This document shows, one piece after another, positions 1 through 11,616 of a stretch of 64,000 nucleotides of DNA. Location: contig OY744533.1 in the NCBI GenBank assembly GCA_963556195.1, forward strand, positions 49,273,613 to 49,337,612, in the 5' to 3' direction. Position 1 is the stretch's first letter. Every line of letters begins with the position of its first letter. Source of the DNA: Sepiola atlantica. Lineage: Eukaryota > Mollusca > Cephalopoda > Sepiida > Sepiolidae. Made by a program: the position numbers and the translations under genes. A model generated the notes under the pieces. The model ran no database searches. It was not told the origin of the DNA and was given only the letters and a program-made list of their open reading frames with translations.

Positions 1-1067
1 TTACTAAGTGCATGTTGAATAAGTACATTGGAAAAAAAACAAAATATTTAAGTTTTTTTTGTTTTTTTTTTAATTTTCTTTTTTTAATTGATACAATATT
101 AAGTAAAAACAAAAAAAACGGTTAAAACTTTATTGCACACTAGCTGTCCCTGCCCGGCATTGCCCTGAAGTGTATTTACTTGTAATTTCTTTTGCTTTTT
201 TAAAACTATGGCGGTTTTTTTTTCTTCTAAATATTTTTTTTTTCTTCCAACCAAAGACAAGTAACTCTATATGGAAGAATACAGTTGCATTCAATTTTAT
301 TTAAGATGCAAGTCATTTGAAAATAATTCCTACCTGGACTAAGTATTTTCTAGAAGTAATTAGATCAAATTACATTTTATTCTTAACCTACTGTAACGAT
401 CTACAAGAAAAATTCATGTATTAGAATCAAAAATTGATTTTGTAGGAAAAAAGCTACTGATGACAAAGTAACCATGAAGGGACTGACTTTACTTTATATA
501 TTAAAAGATTTTTGGGGGGTGAAAGGAAAACTGTTAAACATTGTTATAAACATAAACAGAAAATGTAAAAACACAAATTTATTGTAGGAACAACTTTATA
601 AATTTGAGTTAATCACCCATACAAATGATAATATGCCTTTCAATTTAAATATTGTTGTTCCATCTGGCATCAAATTATACATGATAATAAATCTGACCTG
701 TTTTTGTTGAGTGTTTTAATCTGGACATTTAACTTTATTGATTGCATCTTGGCTGCAGTTCATAACAACGTTTTTGTCTCTTTATTTAATGATTTTTTTC
801 TTCTTTGAGAAATATCTCTCCCCTTCCTGCCTTACATTTTTCTCCTGGCAACTATTGACAAATGTTCCATAAAATGTCGTTTCTGTCATCTCCATATGTT
901 TAGTTTTTAATCCCCCAAAAAATCCTTTTTAATCTTTTAAAAATTTATTTTTATTTATTTTCATTGGTGCTAACCAACAGAAACTTCTCAGTCAGAGGGT
1001 CTTCTATTTTATTGGTCTGCTGAAAATAAAAAGAACGTTTGGAAGTTAAATCGAATTTGAAGGAAAA
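1..1067. other. AT-rich non-coding DNA, no gene seen
   Basis: No convincing coding region. Poly-T runs are common. Positions 139-170 carry a short motif beginning ACTAGCTGTCCCTGCCCGGC that recurs at 49096, 51226 and (diverged) 3797, and on the opposite strand at 55831-55859, so it is probably one terminus of a dispersed repeat. Confidence 0.6.
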
Positions 1068-1740
1068 CTAGAAGAATAACCGTCCCAGAACGGGTAAAAT
1101 TAATTCTATAAAAAGAAGTTTTGCACCACTTTTATGTTCCCTTACGCATGTTAAAATCAACATATAATGCTACTAAACCTTATGTTAAGAATCCGTATTC
1201 AAATTTTGATCAAAATTTATTACATAATTTTGATTCTAAAAAATGTTTAAAATTTAAGGCTTAAGTTTAAGGGGTCTTTAGAAGAAATTGAAATTCATGG
1301 AATCTTGCTTAATTGGTGTGTAATGACTATGGATAAAAATTTGATGTAAATCTGAAATATTTGAATTTTCAAATGGGATGTTGTGCCCATATTATGCCCT
1401 CTAAAATCTTAAAATACGCCAAAGAAACTAAAATTTGAGGAATATTTATTAATTAATGTCTAATACCTAACCGGTGTTAGTTCCAGATAGGAGTTTTACA
1501 ATCTATGTTCCGGGAGAGCAACATAATTAGCGCCCAGGAATAAATTGTATCTACATAAAACATTTTTAAGTACTTTTACTAGTTTTATATGTAATTCTAT
1601 TTATTGTGGGGTGCTGAGTTTTAATATAGATAGTTTCAAGTATTTATAATTTTTTAAAATTAAGTTTCGAATATAAAATTTAAAAAAACTAAATTTTGTC
1701 TAAATTCAAAGGTGGTGGAATCAGTTGTTTTTTTTTCATC

Positions 1741-1742
<2 letters not shown>

Positions 1743-1796
<54 letters not shown>
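1743..1796. repeat. (TA)n microsatellite
   Basis: About 25 uninterrupted TA dinucleotides. Further TA tracts of similar kind lie near 1932-1969, 5814-5846, 11587-11614, 13112-13147, 14406-14427, 16702-16740, 30147-30168, 30582-30620, 32741-32773, 37453-37478 and 57752-57771. Several coincide with transposon edges, for instance both sides of the mariner at 13147-14403. Confidence 0.95.
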
Positions 1797-1932
1797 GTGC
1801 AGGATAATCTCCTAAACTAATAAATTGATCAATATGAATTTTGGAATATATATTCTAGACAAAAATGAATAACATGGGCACATTTTCTTTTGTAAATTTT
1901 AACATTTATGGGGTGTATATGTATAAAGTTAG

Positions 1933-1967
<35 letters not shown>

Positions 1968-2481
1968 CACCTATCATTGTACAGGGCAAACCCTTAAACT
2001 AATGAACCGATCAGAATGAATTTTGAAACACAGCTGCTAGGCATAAGGGTGGGTAATCAAGGGAGGCGCGAGAGTGCTCTATCCCTTAATAGACTTTACG
2101 AATGGCCTATGCTGGAAATCTCATTTCTTTGATCAATCATAACTCAAAAACCAATAAACCAAATTAGTTAAAACTTTGCACAAAATTTTTATTTGATAGG
2201 TTCTATAAGTGTGTAGAATTTCAGCATCATTAGTCAAGGCAACCCAGAGATCCAGAAAGTTCAATCATATTATCTATGTGTACGTAAGTACATATGTACG
2301 TACGTACGTATGTGACACCCTGTATCTCGTCAACTATTTGATGGATTCAGAGATAGAGGTTCTAGGGTCTAGTTGATGGCATTTTGATTTCAGTTTACCA
2401 TATACCTTAGTTTTCCAGAAAATTCCAAAAACCTTATGAGAAGGCATTGTATTGAGGCATAGCCTTTACAAAAGTAGTGAC

Positions 2482-2876
2482 ATTCCATGAAAAATGCCAG
2501 TATACTGAAATCATATGCCCTTAATAGGGTTAAGATGAAAATTCATATACACTAAATGTACAAAAGCAAGGAAATTCCCAAATGTTTACACTTTTATTGT
2601 CATTAAGGGTATGACTATATATCAACCAAACCATTTAATTATCACATCACTACAATATAAATCTCTATGTATGAGTGGATGAAGTGTGTGAGGTGCGCTG
2701 AAGAAAAATTCCTACCAGTAAAATACATAGCCCTGTTGTGCTCGCATACCCTTAATGACAATAAAAGTGTAAAAATTTGGGAATTTCCTTGCTTTTGTAC
2801 ATTTAGTGTATATGAATTTTCATCTTAACCCTATTAAGGGCATGTGATTTCAGTATACTGGCATTTTTCATGGAAT
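2482..2876. repeat. Foldback element with 132-bp near-perfect arms
   Basis: Positions 2482-2613 are the reverse complement of 2745-2876 with no indel and only about two mismatches over 132 bp; the spacer is 131 bp (2614-2744). The outer end begins ATTCCATGAAAAATGCC. No reading frame is present. The high identity between arms, set against the diverged repeats around them, means either a young foldback/MITE or ongoing gene conversion between arms. No clear target-site duplication was found. Confidence 0.85.
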
Positions 2877-3340
2877 ATAAGCTATATTTCATGCAAAAGC
2901 GATGGAAGCCATTCGTGAAATTTTAACAATATCTATTAGACATCAATTAATGAATAAATTTAAGTTTTTTGGAGTATTTTAATGTTTTTTTTTTATTTAT
3001 TTATAGGGACCATAATATTATCACAACTTCCTATTTAAAAATTAATTTTTTTCAGATTTGTATTAAATATGTATCGATAATCATTAGACACCAATTAAAC
3101 AAGATTCCATGAATTTCAATTTCTTATTGAAACAACCTTAAGTTTAAGCGTTAAATTTTAGAAATTTTCCAGATAAAAATCATGCAATGGATTTTGATCA
3201 AAATTAGAAATAAGGATTCTAGCGATAATAGTATTATTATATCTTGATTTTAATCTTTGTAAGGGGACATAAACGTGGTGCGAAACTTTTCTGTTCAGGG
3301 AATTAATTTTATCCGTCCTGGGACGAATATTCTTATATGT

Positions 3341-4384
3341 AATATATATGTATATATTTTGGATGTCTGTAAAGACTCAGAATGTATATTTTAGCATGGC
3401 TTTACTAATAATTTGGAATAATCTGATTTGTCACTCATCCATGTCGAATAAAAGGTAATCTAATGTCAGTTGACAAACGCCACATACATATACGACGGCT
3501 GGTGACCTTTTTGCTGAAGGTTATCTGGCCTTTCTTTACATTTTTTTTTTTTTTTTTTTTTTTTTTGCATTATCCTCACTTCAAATATCATAGCAAACAG
3601 GTATTTTGCTCTTTGATTCTTTGCGTCGTGTTTTTTTTTCCAGTTTTCTCTTTTGCAAAAAAAAATAAATAAAAAAATCTTCATATATAATCATTTTTCT
3701 TCAAGCAAATACTTTTGTAATATAAATACTGATTCTGTATACATTTTTATCTTTTATTCTTTATTTTACCAAATTAAGATTAAGTTTATATAATAACTAG
3801 CAGGGCTATACGAAGTTGCTCGGGTCATAAAAAACAAAATAGAAGTTAAAAAGTGTATGTAACATCTTTATATTAAAACTTCTATCTCTCTCCCTCTCTC
3901 TCTCTTTATCCGTCTCTCTATCTTTCTCTTTCCACCACCCCGTTTTCTCTAACCCTCTCTTTTTCTCCCTCTGTCCTGCCCATTCCTCTCTCTTGTTTTA
4001 ATGTGTTGAAAATAATAATAATAATAATATAATTTATTTACCAAAGCTTTCAGTTTTAAATGTAATCTTACATTTATTACTCCCGGAAAACATCGAGTAG
4101 AACAAAATACAATGACATTCTTACTCCTGGGAAATTCCGTTGCCTCCTCTTTCCCCTTCACAATGACATGAAGAGAAATAATGTTGATAAAGACAATAGT
4201 TCAAAGATATTTAATATATACCACTTAAAAAAAGATGATAATGTAATCTTACAATTTTTTATCCCGGATAACTCCGAGTAGAACAAATGGTCCAGGTCAA
4301 TTGCTAATTTCTTTTCCGCTCCCACCATCCTCGTTTCACAATAATATGAAAATAAATGATGCTGATAAGAACAATATTCCGAAG
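3341..4384. other. Non-coding DNA with poly-T and a ~180-bp direct duplication
   Basis: A poly-T run occupies 3541-3566 and a CT-rich stretch about 3880-3970. Two diverged direct copies start at about 4059 and 4240: both begin AATGTAATCTTACA, then share a CCCGGA..AC..CGAGTAGAACAAA block and a CACAAT..ATGA block. A copy of the ACTAGC...GCTCGGG dispersed motif sits at 3797-3825. No gene recognised. Confidence 0.6.
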
Positions 4385-5195
4385 AAGCGAGACAGGCATA
4401 GTGGGAAGGAACTAGACGATTACAGGCCCATAACTCTGCTAAACACAGAGTTAACGGTTTTGGCCAAGATCTTATAGAGCCAGTTGCAGGGTGTTATTGG
4501 AGAATTGATCGAACTCTAGCAGAACTACACTGTGAAGAGGGGAAATCGATTCAGAACAACTTGCATCTGATTCGTACGATCCTAGATTGAAATAGATGAC
4601 GCAGAAGCCGCACTGATCAACTTGAATCAGTCAAAAGATTTCGCCAGGGTCGACCATCGCTTCTTGGCATCTGTGACCGGCGGTTTTAAACTGGACTTCC
4701 GCAAATGGATCTCCGTTCTGTATTGCTCGCGACGGCAACGGTGCAGGTAAATGGAAAGCGTGCAAAATCTGCCGCTGTCTCTTAGACAGTGCGTCAGGGC
4801 TGTCCGCTGTTACCCCTACTCTACATCCTTGTGCTGGAGCTGCTACTGCGTAAGCTAAGGAGCGGAGAGGCAAGTTTGGTCCTACGTGGAATTGCTTTGC
4901 CTGGCGGGGCATGTGCCAGGGTTTCTGCATTCAGTGATGACATTACTATCTTTGTGTTGTACTTCTGAGACACCGAGAGAATGACAGACGTTCACACGTT
5001 ACAAAATGATCACAGGGGCCAAAATCAACTGCAGCAAGTCAACCGGCCTGCAGTTGGGTGCCTGGAGCGGTGAGACTATCCTTCCGACTCCTTTCTGCTG
5101 GACAGATAGCTCGGTTTGAATCCTTGGTGTGTGGTTCGGACCGGGTTTCCAGCTCGAGAGGAATTGGTCGAAGGTGCAGTCAAAGGTGAGACGTC
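4385..5195 (+). pseudogene. Tx1/L1-like LINE reverse transcriptase fragment (decayed)
   Basis: Conceptual translation in shifting frames gives the ordered blocks of an L1/Tx1-group reverse transcriptase. They are: a 'GPITLLNTE..VLAKIL' type motif near 4425-4475; a 'NLHLIR' block near 4560; 'DQSKDFARVDHRFL', the first catalytic Asp region, near 4625-4665; a 'RKWISVLY' block near 4700; and 'FSDDITIFV', the DD active-site block, near 4932-4962. An 'ILGVWFGPGFQLERNW' block near 5120-5170 follows. Several stops and frame changes make it inactive. The element has neither its 5' endonuclease region nor its 3' end here; it stops abruptly against a U2 snRNA-like fragment at 5196. Some members of the Tx1 group are known to insert specifically into U2 snRNA genes, so this junction is noteworthy, but whether it is an insertion junction or later rearrangement cannot be decided by reading. 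Confidence 0.7.
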
Positions 5196-5395
5196 GGTAA
5201 CACTTTGATCCTAGGCAAAGAAAGTGTATTTTAGTTAGTTTTACATTCGACACAACAACATCAGATGAAATTTTTAAAAATAAAAAAAATTTGCATTGCA
5301 TCTTTGGCAATCAGGCAATCCGATCTAAAAAACAAAGGTGGAGGGTGATAACGTACATACAAACATGAAATTGTTTTAGCATATCATTATATAGA
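5196..5395 (-). pseudogene. U2 snRNA-like 5' end with ~175 bp of upstream flank
   Basis: On the minus strand, 5220-5196 reads like nucleotides of the U2 snRNA 5' end (CTAGGATCAAAGTG), with a damaged GTAGTA. The DNA upstream of it (5221-5395) is shared with 9351-9520, including TTAGTTAGTTT, AACACAACA-type and GGTGATAACGT blocks. An octamer-like ATGCAAAT (minus strand) lies at 5289-5296, about 70 bp upstream of the U2-like start in both copies. The two loci therefore look like duplicates of a U2-like gene start plus flank. The rest of U2 is missing, so it is not functional. Confidence 0.6.
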
Positions 5396-5815
5396 TTGAT
5401 ATTTTTTTCAGAAGTAAAACGTCATGATCAAACAAAGAAATGCAAATCACGTTTAAAATCCAAGTACTTTAAAATTATATAAATGAGCTTTTTGGGTGCA
5501 AACTCACTTGAGATATTGAATTTAAAAATTTATCTTTGGAAATACACATTTTTGGCTTAGGTTAGAACTCTTTAATCTAGATATATAAAATAGACACCAT
5601 TCAATTTGTGTCATGAAGATCTATAATGTACCAAAGAAAAGCCAAAATATATATATATATATTCTTGTTGCTTATGGTTTGACCCTTCTTCATTTGATAT
5701 AGGATGACTCTTATAAAAACATAGCGTCGATATATTAAACAACTTGTTTTAAACATAAATATATATTAAAGAAAAAATATAAGTTCATCTGGTTCACATT
5801 TATTAAATTAATATT

Positions 5816-5848
<33 letters not shown>

Positions 5849-6110
5849 TGTGAAAGTTTTTTCCACCTTTCCGAACTATATTATCATCAAAACGGATTAT
5901 CGATACAACATAAGTTTTTGTAATACCATATGTATAGTATTCTGCAAACGCATACAAACAGCTTCAGGTATTTCAAATTTGCATATTTATTTTTAAACAA
6001 TTAATATTCTGTAATATACATTTGTAATTTGTGTTGTCATATTTTCTTATATATTCACAATAGTTTAGTCGATAGTAAAACATCTGATGTCACTGGTATG
6101 CTCAGAAAAG
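5396..6110. other. AT-rich non-coding DNA
   Basis: Contains a (TA)n tract at about 5814-5846. No coding signal: the short ORF over the tract is microsatellite translation. Confidence 0.6.
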
Positions 6111-6146
6111 TAACTACACTTTGATCTTAGCCAAAAGGCCAAGCAA
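6111..6146 (-). pseudogene. U2 snRNA 5'-end fragment
   Basis: The minus strand reads CTTGGCCTTTTGGCTAAGAT and continues TCAAAGTGTAGTT. This matches U2 snRNA positions of roughly 5-40, including most of the branch-site-pairing segment. It is only about 36 bp, with no recognisable body or tail, so it is a truncated head of the family described at 63720-64000 or an isolated U2 fragment. Confidence 0.75.
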
Positions 6147-6335
6147 GTTTTTATGACTAGGCATTTTTAAATGAGTAAAAAAAATATGATTTAAGCTATT
6201 GTATTAAAAAAAAAACAAAAAAAAAAACGGTAAGAAAAAAGCATTTAAAAAGAATTAGAAAGGAAAAAGTCTCATTATGGTAATTGATTTGTGTTTGCCC
6301 TTTTCTTCGTTGGTCAGACTTTTCTGTGACAAGAC

Positions 6336-6395
<60 letters not shown>

Positions 6396-7698
6396 GGCAT
6401 AATCATGTTGACCCACCGGTTCCTGTTATATCACTAAAGTAAAGCGATGGTGAGTCTGGTCAGTACTTCTCCTTACCACTGGAATCAGTCAGTGCCGACT
6501 CAGGAGAAGTGTGGTTGGAGATTGTGCAACTTTTGCTTCATCATTACACGCGCAGCCACCCTTACAATGTCTCTCGAGATTGAACGGAGGCCATCACACA
6601 CACATTGCTCTTTATTATAAAGTGGAGGATTCTCCTGACTTGTTCCTTCTAGGAACTGTCGTTTGAATCTGTCAATGGTTAATCACATCTGTGTGCCATT
6701 ATTATAGATATATTATGGTTCTCTGCTAACTGGAGCAATGCACCTTCCAGTTGTCATGCAGGATGATCTTTCCCAATGCTGCCACATTCTCTCTTCTAAA
6801 GCATCCATTTGTCAATGATCAACACAGGAACTAGAATTAGCTATAAATAATAGAGGGATTTTTTTTATCGAATTTACACTCCTCTAGATCAGCCATGTTC
6901 TGACAATGCCCATGCACAATTTCACATTAACAGGACGTGACTCTTTGCCATGCATGGACAGTGATTCACTATAGAGTCTAAACTACAGACTGTAGCTGCA
7001 CACAAGTACTTCAAGATGCATCCTATAGTGCTCTGTGCATGGGGATCAGTTAAGGACACTGCAGAAGGCAATCTGGGAAAGGTATTACCCCTCTGCATGA
7101 ATCCTGTAACCTTTGATTATAAGCTTTAAAACATACAAATATCTTTAAAATATGTATCAAAATATTGATTCTTTATAAATGTCTGTTCAGACTTCAATGA
7201 CTTTATTGCATAAATTTTAGATAAAGCAACATTTTTCCGAGAGTTAGACAATTCATATAAACTGCTCAGTTTGTGATTAAGCCAGAAAATATTGTCTTTT
7301 CTGAAGATGTCTGTTGCATACAAGAACTTTATAATTCATAAGATTTCTCTTCGATTCCTCATGGGATCATTCTGATAATTACGGACATGTCTGTAGGCAG
7401 TTTCTGGACTTAATGTTCTCTGTGCATGCATAAATGAATATAATTGTAGATTCTGGAAATCGCCGGAACATGTACTAGAATAGCAGACACAAAATAATCT
7501 TTGTATTATGTTAAATAGTTTATGCAAAACATTAGTTTGGATGCCTCCCCTGCCCTGCCTGCTTTTTGTATTATTGATGGACAAAGTACGATATTTGACA
7601 ATACAGTATTACTTTTTGTTTTTAGTTTTTGACCCGGGTCCATAAACCTTGATCCATACACATATGAACATGTATCTGTGTGCGTCTACTTCACAGGC
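6147..7698. other. Non-coding DNA with (TA)n(CA)n; no gene recognised
   Basis: A compound (TA)n(CA)n microsatellite lies at about 6337-6396. Positions 6400-7100 are less AT-rich and could be an old repeat, but no protein motif or known family was recognised. Short ORFs in 7126-7584 have no recognisable domain. Confidence 0.5.
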
Positions 7699-7923
7699 CG
7701 TGATCGCCTGCTTATCATGCTGGTCCAAAGTCGTTGCTCGATTCCGACACAAGTTGCAGTGTCAATTGTGTGGTCTTAGTCAGTACTGCAGTATTAACCC
7801 TCCAAATAAAATCACAACTCCAGTTTAAAATAAGTAACAAAGTTTTATTTTGAGGGATGTTACAATGATACTCGTCTTCTACTAAACAACAGGCCTGCAA
7901 ACCCGACCGAATCAAAACAAGTC
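7699..7923 (-). repeat. LTR-like repeat, minus-strand copy
   Basis: Read on the minus strand this ~225-bp segment matches 12786-13025 on the plus strand. Shared ordered blocks are CTTGTTTTGATT.GGTCGGG, a CAGTAGAA...CGAGTATCA block, an AAAATAAA block and a final TCGAGC.ACGACTTTGGACCAG...GCAG block. Size, position of the AATAAA and absence of coding sequence would suit a solo LTR or a retroposon tail. No primer-binding site or protein domain was found between the two copies, so the assignment is tentative. Confidence 0.45.
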
Positions 7924-7978
7924 AAATCAAACACAAGCCATTATTTAAGAAGTGTCCATCTTTCTCTTTCGCTTTCTC

Positions 7979-8029
<51 letters not shown>

Positions 8030-8034
8030 ATCTT

Positions 8035-8065
<31 letters not shown>

Positions 8066-9313
8066 GTAGCATATGGTTAATCTCATGAGTAGGAAGCTTT
8101 TTTTATCAGACCCCTGTAAAAATATCATAGCGTTTTTAGGGGGCAGCAATTTTGTACCCCAATTTTAGCAGAGGACTCAATTTTTATCGTACAAAGAGGG
8201 AGAGAGAGTAAACAATTATGTAAAAATCACTTTATATGGCAGAATAAATTATACCACTTTTTTTTATCTTGTTAAACGAAAAGAAATTGATTTGTGTGAA
8301 AGTTATACTTGGAAAAATTTTTGAAAGATTTTACTAGTGCAGGTTTTTATTTATTTATTTTTAAATATCTCTTGTAATAAATGTTTATATAGTCTTTTCG
8401 TTAAACTTATAGATATAAATTCCTAAATGTATGTATATAAACTTGCCATTAATGTTTGAGTTTTGGTTTGTTCATTGCTCAAACACTCATAAACTTTCAC
8501 ATTATTACTCCTTTGACCCACTACGTATTCCACCCACTCTAAATTGATTGAACAATTAAAAAAAAAACATGACAACATACATTGTTCATCTACTTAACAT
8601 AATTAGTGCTGCAAGATTGTCCGGCATCCTTCGTTTTGGAGCCTTGTTAAATTAACTATGTTGCCAGACCATTCGATTTCACCTTAATAATAATCCATCA
8701 ACCCACCCCTAATCCACCAATTATACACCTACCATGTCTCTAAACCAATAATTTAAAACTCAAATCAAACTCTCAATGTATTATTCTAGTCTTATCACTC
8801 ATTCTTTTTCATTGTTTTTCTCTTTGTTCCTTAGAGAGTGACACCAGGAATTAGAGCTCAGTCGAGCATCTACCATGTTGTTAAAATGAAAAAGTAATTT
8901 GATTTAATTTCTCTAAGAAAAAAATTCGTTGAGCTCAGAATTATTTTCAAACAGCCCCCACGAATCTTCTCATCGTCCAACTGACAATCTCTTTAACCTT
9001 CATCCTAGAGTAGCCCTCTGGCTTTGATAAGAGGTGACCCATCAGTACCCCCCCCCCACCCCCGTGTGTAAATTCCACGCTTGCTTTCTTCATAAATATA
9101 ATAGTTTTAAAAAAAATATTATTGTACCACCATTGTTCAAACTGAAATATTTATCTAAATACTCTGGTTAATGTAGTTTCAGAATATATTTTGTTTGGGG
9201 AAGGGGCGGGTGGTCTATCTTCAAAACCCTTGAAGGGGTTTGTGACATTGCCTTCCTATGGACGTCCAGTGCAACGCGGACCCCACAATATTATTGTACT
9301 ATCTTTGGACAGG
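7924..9313. other. Non-coding DNA with CT-rich and poly-T tracts
   Basis: A (TTTCTC)n-type pyrimidine tract with poly-T lies at about 7961-8065. A C-run lies near 9050. No gene or recognisable transposon domain was seen. Confidence 0.55.
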
Positions 9314-9520
9314 ACAGATACTACGCTTGGATCCTAACCCAAAGGACAAGAAAGTGTATCTTAGTTAGTTTAACGTTCAACACAACAGCGGTATCAGATG
9401 AAATTTTAGAAATTATTTTATTTGCATTGCATCTTCGGCGATCCCATTTTTTGAATAAAGGGTGAAGGGTGATAACGTGTGTATGAACATGAAATTACTC
9501 TAACATAGTATTATAAAGAA
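9314..9520 (-). pseudogene. U2 snRNA-like 5' end with upstream flank, second copy
   Basis: The minus strand reads a diverged U2 5' end: CTTTGGGTTAGGATCC then AAGCGTAGTATCTGT, so the GTAGTA branch-site-pairing motif is kept. Upstream of it, 9351-9520 matches the flank at 5221-5395 over about 170 bp, again with ATGCAAAT (minus strand) at 9420-9427. Downstream the U2 sequence stops after about 40 nucleotides. The shared flank shows that these two loci descend from one locus by DNA duplication or by retroposition of a transcript that began upstream of U2. Confidence 0.6.
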
Positions 9521-10308
9521 GTTTAGGTAAACAATATAATTAAATAGCTGCCACTTGAATTTTCCTGTGAAACCACAACTAGAGTTAGATTTAAGCAAAA
9601 TAAGATATAATCTCAAAATAAAGGGAGACTACCACCATCTGGTGCAGTGTAAACAAATTGATGGTGCGCTACAGACAAGACCATCTGTTGGTCGCCCAGT
9701 AAACTAGGTGTGGCGGCAACAGAAGAATCAAGTTCTCTCTCATGATTTTGTCCTGATTAAAAGAGGCACCGGACCATCAGTTGCTGAAAAATTGATGTTG
9801 CACTAAAAAAAAAATACTCTCCTAAAATTCTCAGTATTTCATTTCAAGGTTTTGAAATCTCTATCTATTATACTAAAGCGGAGTCAATCAAAATTTATTT
9901 CCTTTTTCGTATATATTTTAATTACACAAAATACATGTTAAAGTATTTAGTTTTGGGATTGAGTTATGTTTGAAATGAAATTTCTTTTTTTAATTGTAAT
10001 TATCTTTAATTTGCAATTAACTCACCAAGTGACCCATCTTTTACTAAGTTTCTGTCTATCACTCTCACCCTCTTGTACTGTATCTTGTTTACCCCTCTTA
10101 ATTTATATGGTCTCTATTATCCTTGCTTTCATTACTCTCTCTCTCTCTCAACAGTTGAAAGTAATAAGAGAAAGAATATTGGAATAGTCCATTATAAACA
10201 AAAATGATATGACCGTACGAAGTAATATGATTTAATCCGTAGCTAAGAGAGAGAAAGAGTCGTATAGGGGGCAGAAAGTGACTAATCTGTTAGTTTGTCT
10301 TTATTTAG
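9521..10308. other. AT-rich non-coding DNA
   Basis: A 73-codon ORF near 9966-10187 is low in complexity and has no recognisable domain. Nothing else is supported. Confidence 0.5.
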
Positions 10309-10764
10309 AAAATTTTTTTAACTGGCTTTACAAACTTACTTTTTCCTGATTCAAACCATCTAACCCAAGCTAAATGACCCAACGTGTCACATTTTTTTGT
10401 AGTATCAGTAAAAAAGTAGTCTTTATGCTGACAAAAAGCGTTTTTTCTTTTAAACGTTTAGTCTTTAAACAGTCTTTTGTCACTATTTACACAACCTTAT
10501 TTTTTTCTTTCTTCCCTTTCATAACGTATGTAGCATCTCCTCGTTCGTTAAATGTTAAGCATGATTATTTGATTTTACTTGTTCTATCATTTTATTAAAC
10601 TGATTGTTGGATATATTCTTCTCTTCTGATGAGTTCATTGAAGGCAATTCTCAGAAGATAAATAAAAAAAAAAATTAAAAAATGTCACTCATTGTGTCAC
10701 ACATTGAGCTCCAGTTAGATTGTCTGAATCGGGAGAGTGAGTTTGCAAAGCCAGTTAAATTTTA
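10309..10764. mobile_element. Inverted-repeat element (MITE-like), ~456 bp
   Basis: The left end (10309-10392) and the reverse complement of the right end (about 10680-10764) share AACTGGCTTT.CAAACT.ACT, a CTGATTCA..C.ATCTAAC block and a TGTGACA-type block. The arms are about 80 bp and visibly diverged. No transposase is encoded; probably a non-autonomous DNA transposon. Confidence 0.6.
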
Positions 10765-11581
10765 AAAAAAGACAAAATCAAAAAATAATAATCAAAATTT
10801 AGCAGGGTGATTTTAGTTCACCAAGACCAGAGGGCACACGCAGTAAATGGCAATGACTGGGTCGTTGAGGGGTGGAAGGAACCGAATTGTTCCAAAGAAC
10901 CCCATGTCTGGAGATTCTGAGTAGAACAATCCGAGTGGATGTTACTAGAGCAATGATTGGGGATGAATCCAATTAGTTTGAGTTTAAAGAGTGCACGCTC
11001 CTGTCTTGGCATAGAACTTAGACTTGAATAATCCCCTGTTGTTATGTGATGTCCCATGGAATTGCTCTGGACAGATGACACCATGGTCATCCACTCATAA
11101 TGCCTAAGTTGAGAGCAAAGTGGTTGTTGATTGCTCACTCAATTAAAGGCCCCATTTAGCTAAATAATTGTCATACATTATGTATGGGAGAGTTATGAAA
11201 ATTTATAAAGGAAAGTGTTACTTTGTGCAATTCATCTTCTGTGGGGAGTGGATATTAGTTGTGGTGGACATTCTATTTCCCTGCATATGTGTGCCCAGGG
11301 AAAACTGGAAGCACTCTCCTGGGCTGTCACATATTGTTTTAGAGATCTGGGTTTGAGAAATTTTAAAATCGTAGAATTACTGAAAAAGTTTTAAACAGTT
11401 CCTGTAATTTGGGGCTGTTGTAAGGTTTGAAATATGATAGAATTATGAAAAAGTTTTTAATGAATCCTATGAGCTGTTGAGAAATTTTAAAATAGTAGAA
11501 TTATGGAAAAAATGTTCGCATAGTGTCCTTACCAGGCATGCAAGGGATGTATTGAGCGTTTTTGTAAGAAGCGTGGTGGGT

Positions 11582-11616
<35 letters not shown>

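Larger units (their letters stand above)
1068..3340. repeat. Composite element bounded by a ~350-bp inverted repeat pair
   Basis: The segment at about 1068-1470, read on the minus strand, matches about 2915-3340 on the plus strand. Both contain the same ordered blocks: a stretch about ATTAGACACCAATTAA, then a TTGATCAAAATT block, then a block ending near GTGGTGCGAAAC and a final CCGTCCTGGGACG-type terminus. A third copy in plus orientation lies at about 35400-36290, where a U2-headed retroposon has inserted. No coding capacity is visible between the arms. The 132-bp foldback at 2482-2876 and two (TA)n tracts lie inside. It may be one large inverted-repeat element or two independent copies in opposite orientation; identity was judged by eye. 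Confidence 0.5.

Noticed and set aside
10818..11138. 106-codon minus-strand ORF as a gene
   Set aside because: No recognisable domain, no supporting start, splice or polyadenylation context.
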